A stretch of 51,393 nt of DNA from Lingula anatina (taxonomy: Eukaryota > Brachiopoda > Lingulata > Lingulida > Lingulidae), in contig NW_019775410.1 in the NCBI RefSeq assembly GCF_001039355.2, forward strand, positions 188,148 through 239,540, read 5' to 3'. Below the pieces are notes generated by a model. It saw nothing but the letters and a program-made list of their open reading frames with translations, had not been told where the DNA came from and searched no databases. Both the position numbers and the translations under genes were made by a program. Positions 11,401 through 18,070 of the stretch are shown here, in pieces. How positions within the stretch are numbered: position 1 is the stretch's first letter; each line of letters starts with the position of its first letter.

Positions 11401-14400
11401 AAGGATCGACCGGCAGCCTGGGACGGCTCAATTATCACCCGGGCGGTCTCTTTTCAAAAGTTGCCAGTCCGTCGGTCTGGTCATTTTCTGGCCTCTAAAA
11501 TAATTGTATATCAATATGCACGTTCATATGAAGCAGATTTGGTTGAAATAAAACCGAAACAATGAGGCTAACCTTTCAGGAAATCAACACTATCAACAAT
11601 GAACGAAAAACGAAAGTACATGCTTATTCACTGTTTTCCCGGCATGCCTAGCGCAAAGACCCTTCATCGTTTTATGAAACGTCTGATACAAAGTATCATA
11701 TCGCGGCATTTAAATGCTTGTTTACGAGACAAGTGACGAACGATGTGTGGTCATTCAAGTTCACACAATCTCGTCTAATTACACAATTTAAGTGTTGCTT
11801 CTTCTATAATCTGTAATTACAATTGTACGTTATCTTTCTCATAAAAAAAATTTAATTGAATGACGTCATGATGCACATGGATTATACAAGATTGCGCCTA
11901 AGTCGCAGTCAGGATTACCCCTGTCGCAGTCTACCCTCTGTAAGTATTTTGGTGCTAATAATGAATGTGATGCCCCAGCATGTAAGAAAAGAACAAAGGA
12001 AGGTATCAGACAGTAAAATAAAGTGCACCATAATACCAAAGCAGGGCTCCACAGGTAAAAATTCAGTTTGGATAAGTGAATTTGCAGGGTACGTAGGCTG
12101 TCCAACGGACAGATTATGTTTTATTATAACTTAAGAACAAAAATCTTGAAAAAGAAATTTTTGTTGAATACAAACGTCTTCTCGTCTCTTCCTGATTGCA
12201 TGGAAAAGAGTGACCTACATTTGGTACAAAACACGTGGTCCCAAAACGAAGTCTAAGCAAACTTACCGCCAAATTATGAAAGTGAACACCTTCCAGGACT
12301 TCACAAGACAAAATTTATTCACATAACAGGCTGACTACTGAATATTTATTTGTTTAAAAATCTAGTAACAAAGACCATTCCTTAAATAGAAACGGTACAA
12401 CAGCCAGATTGGACTGGATGTATCTAGTTTGTTGTCAAGGCAACATACTGCCTGTCAATCAAATGTGTTGCACGCTACCTCCTCACAACCATTTGAAGTT
12501 GGAAAGTCAAACTTTGGGATGAAGATCTTGTTGAAATGTTGTTTATTTGCATAACCTGAAATTTTGTAAGATGTTTTATTTAATGACTCTAGCACCACCT
12601 GTGTTATTTACAGTTCAAAATTTAGTGCTGGAATTTGATAAACTAGCAATGCTATCATATACCAGTGTGGTATTGATATAAGGAAGAAAATTAGTAATAA
12701 CAAATGAGAATTTAAATAAAAAGAAGGGGGGAATTTTTAAATGACTGATTTTATTTAATTCATACTGTATATTTAAAAAATCAAACACATTTTACCCCTA
12801 AAGAAATCAAATTGTTGATATAAATATCAATTTAAAAACTTTAAAATTAGTGATATTTATATAAATTAACTATTATACAATGAATATTCTTCAGTTTTTG
12901 ATGAAATTTATTCAAATATTATAAATTTTGAATATTTTAATAAAATAATATAACACTCCCCCCCCCCCCCCCCAGCCCTGCAAAAGGAAAATGTCAGTTG
13001 TGCCATCATGGAAAACTGAATTTTCTTGGTTAATTTGTGATGAGACTGATAGTAAAAAGGTCAAACTTTTTTTGCAAGACCTATCGAAGTGTATTTGCAC
13101 CATTGGTTTCTAGGCAACAACCGGAAAGATTTCATAAGTATGCCCACGGAGCATTTGTAACAAGCGGGTTGTGCAACTAGACTCTGATTATGACAGTCAC
13201 AGTGAATCAGACTTTTCTGATTTGGGTTCAGAGCATAACGTTTAAGATGCTGTCAGTGAAGAATCTACTTGAATAAATTCACTTTGAGACTAAGAGTCCC
13301 TGTTTCAATATTGTTCTTGCCTGCAATTGGTTTAATCTGGTAATTTTCAAAAAATTCAGGACTGGCTACTTTTGGTCAGGGCTGGCTACTTTTCAATTTG
13401 CCAGCCCTGCTGTCCGGTTTCAAATTTATACAAATTTCATACCCTGTAATAATCGAAATAAAATACTGCCGGGCATCGTAGCGGCCTAAAACTTGGCACG
13501 CTTACCGCAAATGCCGCATGCTACATCATCCCGTCGCTTGTTTGTTAATTCTGTGCATGGCATACGCACAATCAAACCGTAAATCAAAATTCCCGCTTTG
13601 ACGCTTGAGTCAGTCCTCTCCACTAACCGCAGGTAGCATTACAAATACCTGTCCAATGGCATGGCTTCTTTTCATAAGCCCGGTGTAATGGGAGGTTAGA
13701 GGTGACAGCCGAGCGTGCACATTGTGGCAATAAGGTCACATGTGAATTTATACAACTAATCACATTGTTCATTGGTAATCAGAGTCTACTTATGTATTTT
13801 GTATTTGACCTCTTTGCGTCCAGCCCCTGATGAGGCCTCTGGGCCAAAACGGGCGTAGGGCTATATTAAACATGGAGAAAACAGATCAACTTTGTTCATT
13901 TTCTTTTCTTTCTATATCAGCTCCCTATGGTCAGTCATCATGGGTAGAGCACTCTTCTAAAGTGAATCAATCATATACTCCATGATATATATATATATAT
14001 AAAATCAAGGATACGAATAAATTAGTCCTTTCTCTCCATTTTATTAAAAAATGCCCTACAGCTGTTTCGGCCCTGAGGCCTCGTCAGGGGCACAACCAAA
14101 ACAAAATATATATATATTCAAGACATTTCAAATTTTTTATCAGCTCATTGTCTTAGTATATAAGGAGATATTACTTTTTGTGTTTCATAAACTCTGACAT
14201 ATTTGATTCAATAAACCTATTCTAGAGAGCCAGAGTGAGATAGTCCACAAGCCAGCTATGCAAGACGATCCTCAGAAGAGGAAACCAGATATATCCAGAG
14301 CCAAGAAATACCTGAACTGGCAGCCCAAGGTCAGTGTGGATAGCACACTGGAATTCAAACAAAATATAAAGGGATTGTGTCAAAGTTTAAGCTAATAAAA

Positions 14401-14961
14401 TGTGATGGTGTCAAAGCTATATGCCTAAACTGGCAGCCCAAAGTTGGGGGAGATAGCCCACCTGAAGCTGAAACCAAATTAATAGGATGGCATCAAAGTT
14501 CAACATGTAATAGGATGGTATAAAAGTTAAGAGTACTAAAAGTGGCACTGAACAATGCAACAAACCTTAACTAATTTCTTAGCAATCATGAAATTAGGAC
14601 CAGTATTTTGGAAGTGAAAAAGAAGAAATGTTGTAAAATGTGAACTCTACAAACTGATTTATAGCTTTAATTAAAATAAGTGTTATTATAAGTTACAGGA
14701 TAAAATTTAGACTGGTGAATTGCTAATATATGTATATTACATTGTATAGATAATATTAAAATCATAATTTTAAAAAGTAATAAAGGTAGTATATGTCCTG
14801 TTGATGTAATTTTCTCTTCCCAGGTGAACATGATGGATGGTATCAACAAGACAGTAGAATATTTCCGTGAGGAACTGGAGAGATCAAGTCACCAAGGGCG
14901 TCACCTCCCCCTGCCTGACGGGACACCACCAGAGGCAGTCAGATACTTGATTGAACATTAA
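2044..14961 (+). CDS. UXS1: UDP-glucuronate decarboxylase (UDP-xylose synthase), 3' seven exons; 5' end outside window
   Basis: UXS1 converts UDP-glucuronate to UDP-xylose using bound NAD+, in the ER/Golgi lumen, and supplies xylose for proteoglycan linkers. Seven exons join in phase: 2044-2148, 5798-5857, 6038-6159, 6302-6421, 8705-8867, 14226-14329 and 14824-14961 (812 nt, about 270 residues). Visible family motifs are [20 protein letters not shown] at the start, [10 protein letters not shown], the SDR catalytic YDEGK (Tyr-X3-Lys) in exon 3, [20 protein letters not shown] in exon 4 and [19 protein letters not shown] in exon 5. The first codon is completed by a base from an upstream exon, so the transmembrane anchor, the GxxGxxG NAD motif and the first strand-helix units lie left of the window. 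Nothing in 1-2043 encodes them. All splice sites are GT-AG. The C-terminal tail is divergent, which is usual for UXS1. Identification is secure; exon 6 phase was settled by length arithmetic. Confidence 0.96.
2780..2928. repeat. Degenerate minisatellite, ~35-bp unit
   Basis: About four imperfect copies of a C-rich unit built on CTTACTCCTGTAGACCTGC lie in the UXS1 intron. They keep one frame open by chance (about 2706-2984), which is not a gene. Confidence 0.75.
3238..4436 (+). mobile_element. Tc1/mariner-like transposon (DD34E), inactive
   Basis: Inverted ends match over GAACAAAAATATAAACGCA on the left, with its complement on the right, and each end is flanked by TA, the Tc1/mariner target. 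The interior is about 1.2 kb, a normal size for a Tc1-like element. The transposase is broken into several frames, described in the next entry. It sits in the UXS1 intron. Confidence 0.9.
3545..4110 (+). pseudogene. Decayed Tc1-like transposase
   Basis: Tc1 transposases bind the inverted repeats through helix-turn-helix domains and cut with a DDE/D RNase-H fold. Pieces remain in order: a helix-turn-helix scrap near 3585-3630 ([10 protein letters not shown]), the first Asp block VLFCDESRF (Asp codon 3674-3676), the second Asp in QHDNAH (3936-3938) and the Glu in MSPIEHLWD (4037-4039). The two Asp blocks are in different frames. The second Asp and the Glu are 101 nt apart, about 4 nt short of DD34E spacing, so frameshifts separate all three catalytic blocks. 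A segment between the HTH and the first Asp is also missing. It is a dead copy. Confidence 0.9.
4496..4651 (-). mobile_element. Small MITE, copy 1 (TTA target duplication)
   Basis: A 156-bp element with inverted ends GGGGGCATTCCC and GGGAATGCCCTC, flanked on both sides by TTA (4493-4495, 4652-4654). The interior is a shorter relative of copies 2-4 in opposite orientation, including the GATCTAAATC sub-terminal block. A 3-bp TTA duplication suggests the PIF/Harbinger group. Confidence 0.85.
5464..5688 (+). mobile_element. Small MITE, copy 2
   Basis: A 225-bp element beginning near TATTCCCAGAGATTTAGATC and ending near GGAAATGGGGT, flanked by CTA on both sides (5461-5463, 5689-5691). Shared interior landmarks are the AACTCCCTGGGG block, TAATTACCCCCTTACAGCTT and GATAGATCGATCTAAAAT. 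It lies about 100 bp before a UXS1 exon. Confidence 0.85.
5798..5857 (+). CDS. UXS1: UXS1 exon, catalytic Ser/Thr segment
   Basis: This 60-nt exon encodes [19 protein letters not shown] and ends in a split Asp codon. It contains the STS catalytic Ser/Thr stretch of extended SDRs. Acceptor TTTAG, donor GTATGG. Confidence 0.95.
6038..6159 (+). CDS. UXS1: UXS1 exon, YxxxK catalytic segment
   Basis: The exon encodes [20 protein letters not shown] and then [20 protein letters not shown]. The Tyr-Asp-Glu-Gly-Lys motif is the SDR active-site Tyr/Lys pair. It ends in phase 0 before GTACAT. Confidence 0.96.
6302..6421 (+). CDS. UXS1: UXS1 exon, substrate-binding segment
   Basis: Forty codons in phase 0, starting [18 protein letters not shown] and ending QNQPIT. 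The Arg-Ile-Phe-Asn-Thr-Phe-Gly-Pro-Arg run is the UXS/dTDP-glucose dehydratase-like substrate loop. The acceptor follows a T-rich tract; donor GTAAGA. Confidence 0.96.
6669..6878. repeat. Diverged 105-bp tandem duplication inside the hAT element
   Basis: CATTCCGAATATGGGAAAATAG at 6674 recurs 105 bp later with about 80 percent match, and both copies run on through GATACGTCATTA and a ...CGACTTTT... block. Sub-terminal repeats of this kind often hold transposase binding sites. Confidence 0.7.
6879..7315. repeat. 50-bp inverted repeat pair bracketing an inverted segment
   Basis: The left arm 6879-6928 and right arm 7266-7315 are reverse complements with a single visible mismatch (GGTAACATCGGTAATATGAT at the outer ends). 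The bracketed 337 bp carries the zinc-finger frame on the minus strand. This geometry is what recombination between inverted repeats produces. Confidence 0.88.
6919..7260 (-). pseudogene. hAT transposase N-terminal TTF-type zinc-finger fragment
   Basis: The frame reads a basic stretch, then [20 protein letters not shown], then a Cys pair (YCNTCRSVY), a basic loop and a final His region. This is the order of the TTF-type zinc finger found at the N-terminus of one branch of hAT transposases and their ZNF862-like derivatives. A short internal duplication ([14 protein letters not shown]) is visible. The catalytic domain is absent. A related finger lies on the plus strand at 12981-13170. Confidence 0.7.
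7495..7698 (+). pseudogene. hAT C-terminal dimerisation fragment
   Basis: The peptide includes [20 protein letters not shown] followed by [20 protein letters not shown]. This is the hAT dimerisation signature (LPAss.EceRgFS.mk.ik...RnrL). The conserved Arg after Cys-Glu is replaced by Cys. The region ends in a short GATCATCTCTCAT repeat. The catalytic middle of the transposase has been lost between this and the zinc-finger piece. Confidence 0.8.
8096..8144. repeat. (ATTT)n microsatellite
   Basis: About twelve perfect ATTT units inside the hAT element. Confidence 0.95.
8425..8480. repeat. (AT)n microsatellite
   Basis: About 27 AT units directly abut the right end of the hAT element and absorb its target-site duplicate. 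Confidence 0.95.
8705..8867 (+). CDS. UXS1: UXS1 exon; its 3' junction is tandemly duplicated
   Basis: The exon encodes [40 protein letters not shown] and TTIKALV, then one base of a Lys codon. The donor GTAAGT at 8868 is the first of a series of 40-bp repeats (8841, 8881, 8921, 8961) that copy the exon end and junction into the intron. Confidence 0.95.
8841..8985 (+). repeat. 40-bp tandem repeat spanning the UXS1 exon-intron junction
   Basis: Units start at 8841 (exon), 8881, 8921 and 8961, each beginning TTGCCACAA or a close variant and containing CTTTAGTCAG before the donor position. Unit 2 keeps a GT (GTAATT at 8908); unit 3 has GAAAGT and no GT. Confidence 0.85.
9590..10660 (+). repeat. 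Satellite array, ~143-151-bp unit, about eight copies
   Basis: The landmark CTCCAAAACTGG recurs at 9613, 9759, 9910, 10055, 10198 and 10341, with degenerate forms near 10484 and 10619. Each unit also holds TGACCTTTGACCTACTTTT and ATGAACTGAACTTTGCAAA. Units are 80-95 percent alike, so the array is old. The trailing sequence 10670-10765 resembles the tail of the 27.5-29.1 kb array. Confidence 0.9.
10670..10910. repeat. Satellite tail, poly-T and poly-G tracts
   Basis: 10670-10765 (CAGCATATATGCACCACT, then ACACATTTCAAGGAAAACCA, then GGAGTGATCAAT) matches the end of the array at about 28975-29065. It is followed by T-runs at about 10797-10817 and a G-run at 10899-10910. Confidence 0.7.
12957..12975. 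repeat. Poly-C tract
   Basis: A run of about 17 C directly precedes the zinc-finger remnant in the hAT element. Confidence 0.9.
12981..13170 (+). pseudogene. hAT TTF-type zinc-finger fragment, second copy
   Basis: The plus strand reads [20 protein letters not shown], then, after a frameshift near a T-run, [20 protein letters not shown] and AHGAFV. It aligns along its length with the minus-strand fragment at 6919-7260 ([13 protein letters not shown], then [12 protein letters not shown]). The Cys-Cys pair is damaged. This links the two hAT elements to one transposase group. Confidence 0.7.
13822..13862 (+). ncRNA. Hammerhead ribozyme motif, plus strand (G12A, probably inactive)
   Basis: Layout: stem I AGCCC/GGGCT (13822-13826 with 13858-13862), core CTGATGA, stem II GGCC/GGCC with loop TCTG, then AAAA in place of GAAA, a very short stem III (ACG/CGT) and the cleavage triplet GTA. 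Position G12, the presumed general base, is A here, which should abolish cleavage. The short stem III is the form described for hammerheads of Penelope-like retroelements, which work best as dimers. It faces the motif at 14052-14092. Confidence 0.72.
13863..14051. other. 189-bp spacer between two facing hammerhead motifs
   Basis: Both ribozyme motifs are followed, on their own strand, by an AT-rich run and then ATGGAGA plus A/G-rich sequence, so the two halves are partial inverted copies of one element end. A short AT microsatellite lies at 13985-14000. Confidence 0.65.
14052..14092 (-). ncRNA. Hammerhead ribozyme motif, minus strand, complete core
   Basis: On the minus strand: stem I TGCCC/GGGCA, core CTGACGA (position 7 is free to vary), stem II GGCC/GGCC with loop TCAG, GAAA, the self-complementary stem III ACAGCTGT with no loop, and cleavage triplet GTA. 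All core bases (C3, G5, G8, G12, A13, A14) are present. A loopless stem III should favour action as a dimer or in tandem. No reverse transcriptase or GIY-YIG reading frame was found nearby, so it would be a Penelope-like or retrozyme-type terminal remnant. Confidence 0.8.
14226..14329 (+). CDS. UXS1: UXS1 exon, [11 protein letters not shown] segment
   Basis: The exon encodes [20 protein letters not shown], then [15 protein letters not shown], the conserved DDPxxRKPDI region of the SDR C-terminal domain. Acceptor TTCTAG, donor GTCAGT. A decayed copy of its 3' end sits 113 bp downstream, at about 14424. Confidence 0.94.
14330..14823. other. Last UXS1 intron
   Basis: At 14424 a decayed copy of the preceding exon end (CTAAACTGGCAGCCCAAAG) appears 113 bp after the original, with its donor changed from AGGTCAGT to AAGTTGGG. 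Otherwise AT-rich and apparently unique. Confidence 0.7.
14824..14961 (+). CDS. UXS1: UXS1 terminal exon
   Basis: The last 45 codons plus [23 protein letters not shown] followed by a polar, Pro-rich tail ending RYLIEH. The acceptor TTCTCTTCCCAG is strong. The tail after the last helix is not conserved with the vertebrate basic tail. Confidence 0.94.
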   Translation: MNMMDGINKTVEYFREELERSSHQGRHLPLPDGTPPEAVRYLIEH

Positions 14962-15335
14962 ATCTCAGCAATTGGTAGCTTTAAGAGTATAAATGTCCCA
15001 TTATGTAATGTCAGTTTCTACAATCAAGGCACTAACCAAAAAATGTAGGAGAGCAGGGATATATTGAAATTATATAACCATAAAACTTATTGGTTAAGAT
15101 TGTACACATATTATCTCTACATGTGTAGCAAAGAAATAACATCTTTGGTCAGCAGGTGACAGCTGACCATTTAATTCTACAGATCTGAGCAGGTACTCTA
15201 GTTTAACTTATCTTTAAATATACTTCACCAGTTCTGTGATGATATGAAGCTGGTCAGATGGTACAATATTGTTGTATACATAACTAGAAATATAAACAAT
15301 GGTACAATTGAAATTGAACTTTTGATAAACTGTTA
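14962..15335. other. UXS1 3' UTR, unique sequence
   Basis: Sequence after the stop codon with no repeat or poly(A) signal noticed. Confidence 0.5.
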
Positions 15336-15549
15336 GACTGAATTCCCACAGATTTAGATCGATCCATTTGGATCGACCTAACTTCCTGGGGGTTCATGCT
15401 AAATTGCTGTCAGCCCATCACGCAGGGAAGTTAATTCCCCCCTTACAGCTTTTAGTAGGCGGGCCAGACTTTTAAGCAGGCTAAGTTGACAGCAGCTAGT
15501 GAGACTCCCCACAGGGATAGATCGATCTAAAATCTGTGGGAATGCAGTC
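15336..15549 (+). mobile_element. Small MITE, copy 3 (TTA target duplication)
   Basis: A 214-bp element with inverted ends GACTGAATTCCCACAGATTT and (complement) GACTGCATTCCCACAGATTT, flanked by TTA at 15333-15335 and 15550-15552. It has the best preserved ends of the four copies and lies in the presumed UXS1 3' UTR. Confidence 0.9.
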
Positions 15550-15668
15550 TTAGTTTTAACTTGGTTTTAAACTGGTTTTAAAATCTAATGAAGGATGTTT
15601 AAATTTCAATAGGAGTTTGGTGAAGTTCAGTTCAGTACTGCTTATTATGGCTTAGCTGCCTGCTCTTT

Positions 15669-15985
15669 GTTCATGCTCTAGGCTGCCAGTGTATTCTATC
15701 AGAGTGACAGATTATGCTCTGTAATGTTGATGTTCATGCTCTAGGCTGCCAGTGTATTCTATCAGAGTGACAGAGTATGCTCTGTAATGTTGATGTTCAT
15801 ACTCTAGGCTGCCAGTGTATTCTATCAGAGTGACAGAGTATGCTCTGTAATGTTGATGTTCATGCTCTAGGCTGCCAGTGTATTCTATCAGAGTGACAGA
15901 GTATGCTCTGTAATATTAAGGTTCATACTCTAGGCTGCCAGTGTATTTCAGTTAGTGTGACAGAGTTTGCTCTTTGATATTGATG
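15669..15985 (+). repeat. 63-bp minisatellite, about five copies
   Basis: Units beginning GTTCATGCTCTAGGCTGCCA start at 15669, 15732, 15795, 15858 and 15921. The spacing is exactly 63 bp; the first four are nearly identical and the last has diverged. It falls in the presumed UXS1 3' UTR. Confidence 0.95.
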
Positions 15986-16942
15986 TGCCATTTCACTGGA
16001 TGAGAGAGGGTGTGCATTGTGCCATTGTCTTTTGGAAAAATCTGTGGTAATATAAAGTGTAAAGTCATACACCATTAACATTCCAGGTAGAATAACAGCT
16101 GATAAAAAGCTTTAATTATGTAATACAGCTAGACTCCATGCATATGAATCTACAATTTTGCAATTCTGCATGAATATGTTGATATGCATTGAGTATTAGT
16201 GCAATATAAGTTAAATTGACTATTGTTATTTTATAATGGGTTATTGTATAATGGGTTTAGTACCAGTTCTTGCCTCCTGCCCACTACACTTCAGCAGATG
16301 ATTGCATTACCTGACCAAAGCCTGAAGTTGTACTCTCTTATTTCATGGAGTTCTTTATTATTTGTTCATAATTATACTATACAAGGGTTTGTGGTTGGAC
16401 AACGAAAAATGTGAAAAGATATCTCTGATTTTGGTTAGATTTATATTAGTATTTGCATATATTTATTACTATTATAAACTAGTGTTTGTGTAATGAGGTT
16501 AATCTCAAAATTATACCCTCCAAGATATCCACTTCACCAGCAAGATAAGGAAATACTTTTGTCAGATTATTGCTGCCAGATCCCACCAAGTGCAATCCCA
16601 TAGTTTTAAATGGTATGAAAGAAATATCACACGGTTTTATTTCATTATTTCCTTTTGTTTCATATTGAACTGGAGGGATGGATAAGCTGTTCAAGTTGAC
16701 AACAAGCAATTGCACTTTTAAAACCTTTTTTGCTGATGGAGTGACTGATTTGGAATATATTTTAGCATGCAGATTTTATTTGAGACTGGTTGTAGTACTG
16801 TGTATGCATTATAGTGAATGTACACAGCTATGCTGTGAGTCTCGCTTGTTATGCACATTTATCTTGAAATGTGGGGGTTTGCCATAGTTGCTCTGATGGT
16901 AGTGATTTTGGGAATTTCATTTTGTGCACTTGTTTTTCTGTT

Positions 16943-16983
16943 AATAAATTGAGTAAAGTAACTTATTTCTGTAAAAGAATAAA
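16943..16983 (+). promoter_or_regulatory. UXS1: Candidate UXS1 poly(A) signals
   Basis: Two AATAAA hexamers (16943-16948 and 16978-16983) are the first canonical ones noticed downstream of the UXS1 stop. They would give a 3' UTR of about 2 kb containing a MITE and a 63-bp minisatellite. An earlier non-canonical site is possible. Confidence 0.4.
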
Positions 16984-17299
16984 TGATTCAATTTTCATTC
17001 ATAAAAGACAACAACACAGCCCCAATTAATACTGAATAATTAATTTCTTTGTAAGTCTACCAGTTCATTTTGTTGTTGTTTGGAAATTGGAATGCATTTA
17101 GTCTGCGTAAAATTTGTATCCTTACTCCTCCTGCGTTTATTACTTTGAAACATTTGCTAGAGTTTAATAAATGAATTTGTGCTTGAAAGTAGGCACCTTG
17201 TGCGGAAAGTAGTTACAGATAATATGGTCGTTTTTGTCAACTTGATATCTGACCTTGCTGGTACTGGTACCCAAAGCTTGAGGGATTACAACCAACATA

Positions 17300-17495
17300 G
17301 GAGTATAAAACAGACCCCTTCAAGTATAGTTGTATTAAACACACATATACATAGTTGTATAAAATGCACACCTACATGCATAGTAATCATGGACGTCCAG
17401 AGTGGGGGGGGGGGTCAATGGGGTCACTTGACACCCCTGGAATTTTGGAACTTCATTTTTATTCCCAGCTAATCATTATCTCCCCCTTCAATGAC

Positions 17496-17535
<40 letters not shown>

Positions 17536-18070
17536 ATTTTTTTCTTTCGGACGCCCATGATAGTAATATAAAACACTCCTACAAGCTTAGTTGTATAAAG
17601 CACACACCTACAAGCATGGTTGTATGAAAGGCACACCTACATACTTAGTTATTTAAAACACACACCTACATACTTAGTTATTTAAAACACACACCTACAT
17701 ACATAATTATTTAAAACACACACCTACATACTTAGTTATTTAAAACACACACCTACATACATAATTATTTAAAACACACACCTACATACTTAGTTATTTA
17801 AAACACACACCTACATACATAATTATTTAAAACACACACCTACATACTTAGTTATTTAAAACACACACCTACATACATAATTATTTAAAACACACACCTA
17901 CATACTTAGTTATTTAAAACACACACCTACATACATAATTATTTAAAACACACACCTACATAATGGTTGTATAAAACGCACTCCTCTACTCCTATATACA
18001 GAGCTGTATTAAAACGCAAGCCGACATACGTGTATGTAGTTGTATAAAACACGCACATTCATGCACAGTT
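17300..18070 (+). repeat. 29-bp minisatellite with 58-bp higher-order unit
   Basis: A 29-bp unit (ACACACACCTACATAC plus TAGTTATTTAAA) repeats from about 17640 to 17960. Alternating units carry CTTAG and CATAA, so the true repeat is a 58-bp dimer. Degenerate units extend to about 17300 and 18070. A MITE splits the left part. Confidence 0.9.
17388..17559. mobile_element. hAT-like MITE with perfect 8-bp target duplication
   Basis: A 172-bp element with inverted ends CATGGACGTCC and GGACGCCCATG, flanked by ATAGTAAT at 17380-17387 and 17560-17567. The interior has a G-run and a (CA)n tract. It inserted into a unit of the 29-bp repeat. Confidence 0.88.

Larger units (their letters stand above)
11128..13717 (+). 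mobile_element. hAT-like transposon, 2.6 kb
   Basis: Inverted ends CACGCTCGGCTGTCACCT (11128-11145) and AGGTGACAGCCGAGCGTG (13700-13717) are perfect over 18 bp. The flanks CACGTTGT (11120-11127) and CACATTGT (13718-13725) are an 8-bp target duplication with one change, as expected for hAT. The only recognisable coding remnant is a TTF-type zinc-finger piece. The middle is AT-rich and otherwise non-coding. It lies in the UXS1 intron. Confidence 0.88.

Noticed and set aside
17640-17960. Regular repeats as a CRISPR array
   Set aside because: Units are contiguous with no unique spacers and the genome is eukaryotic; it is a minisatellite.
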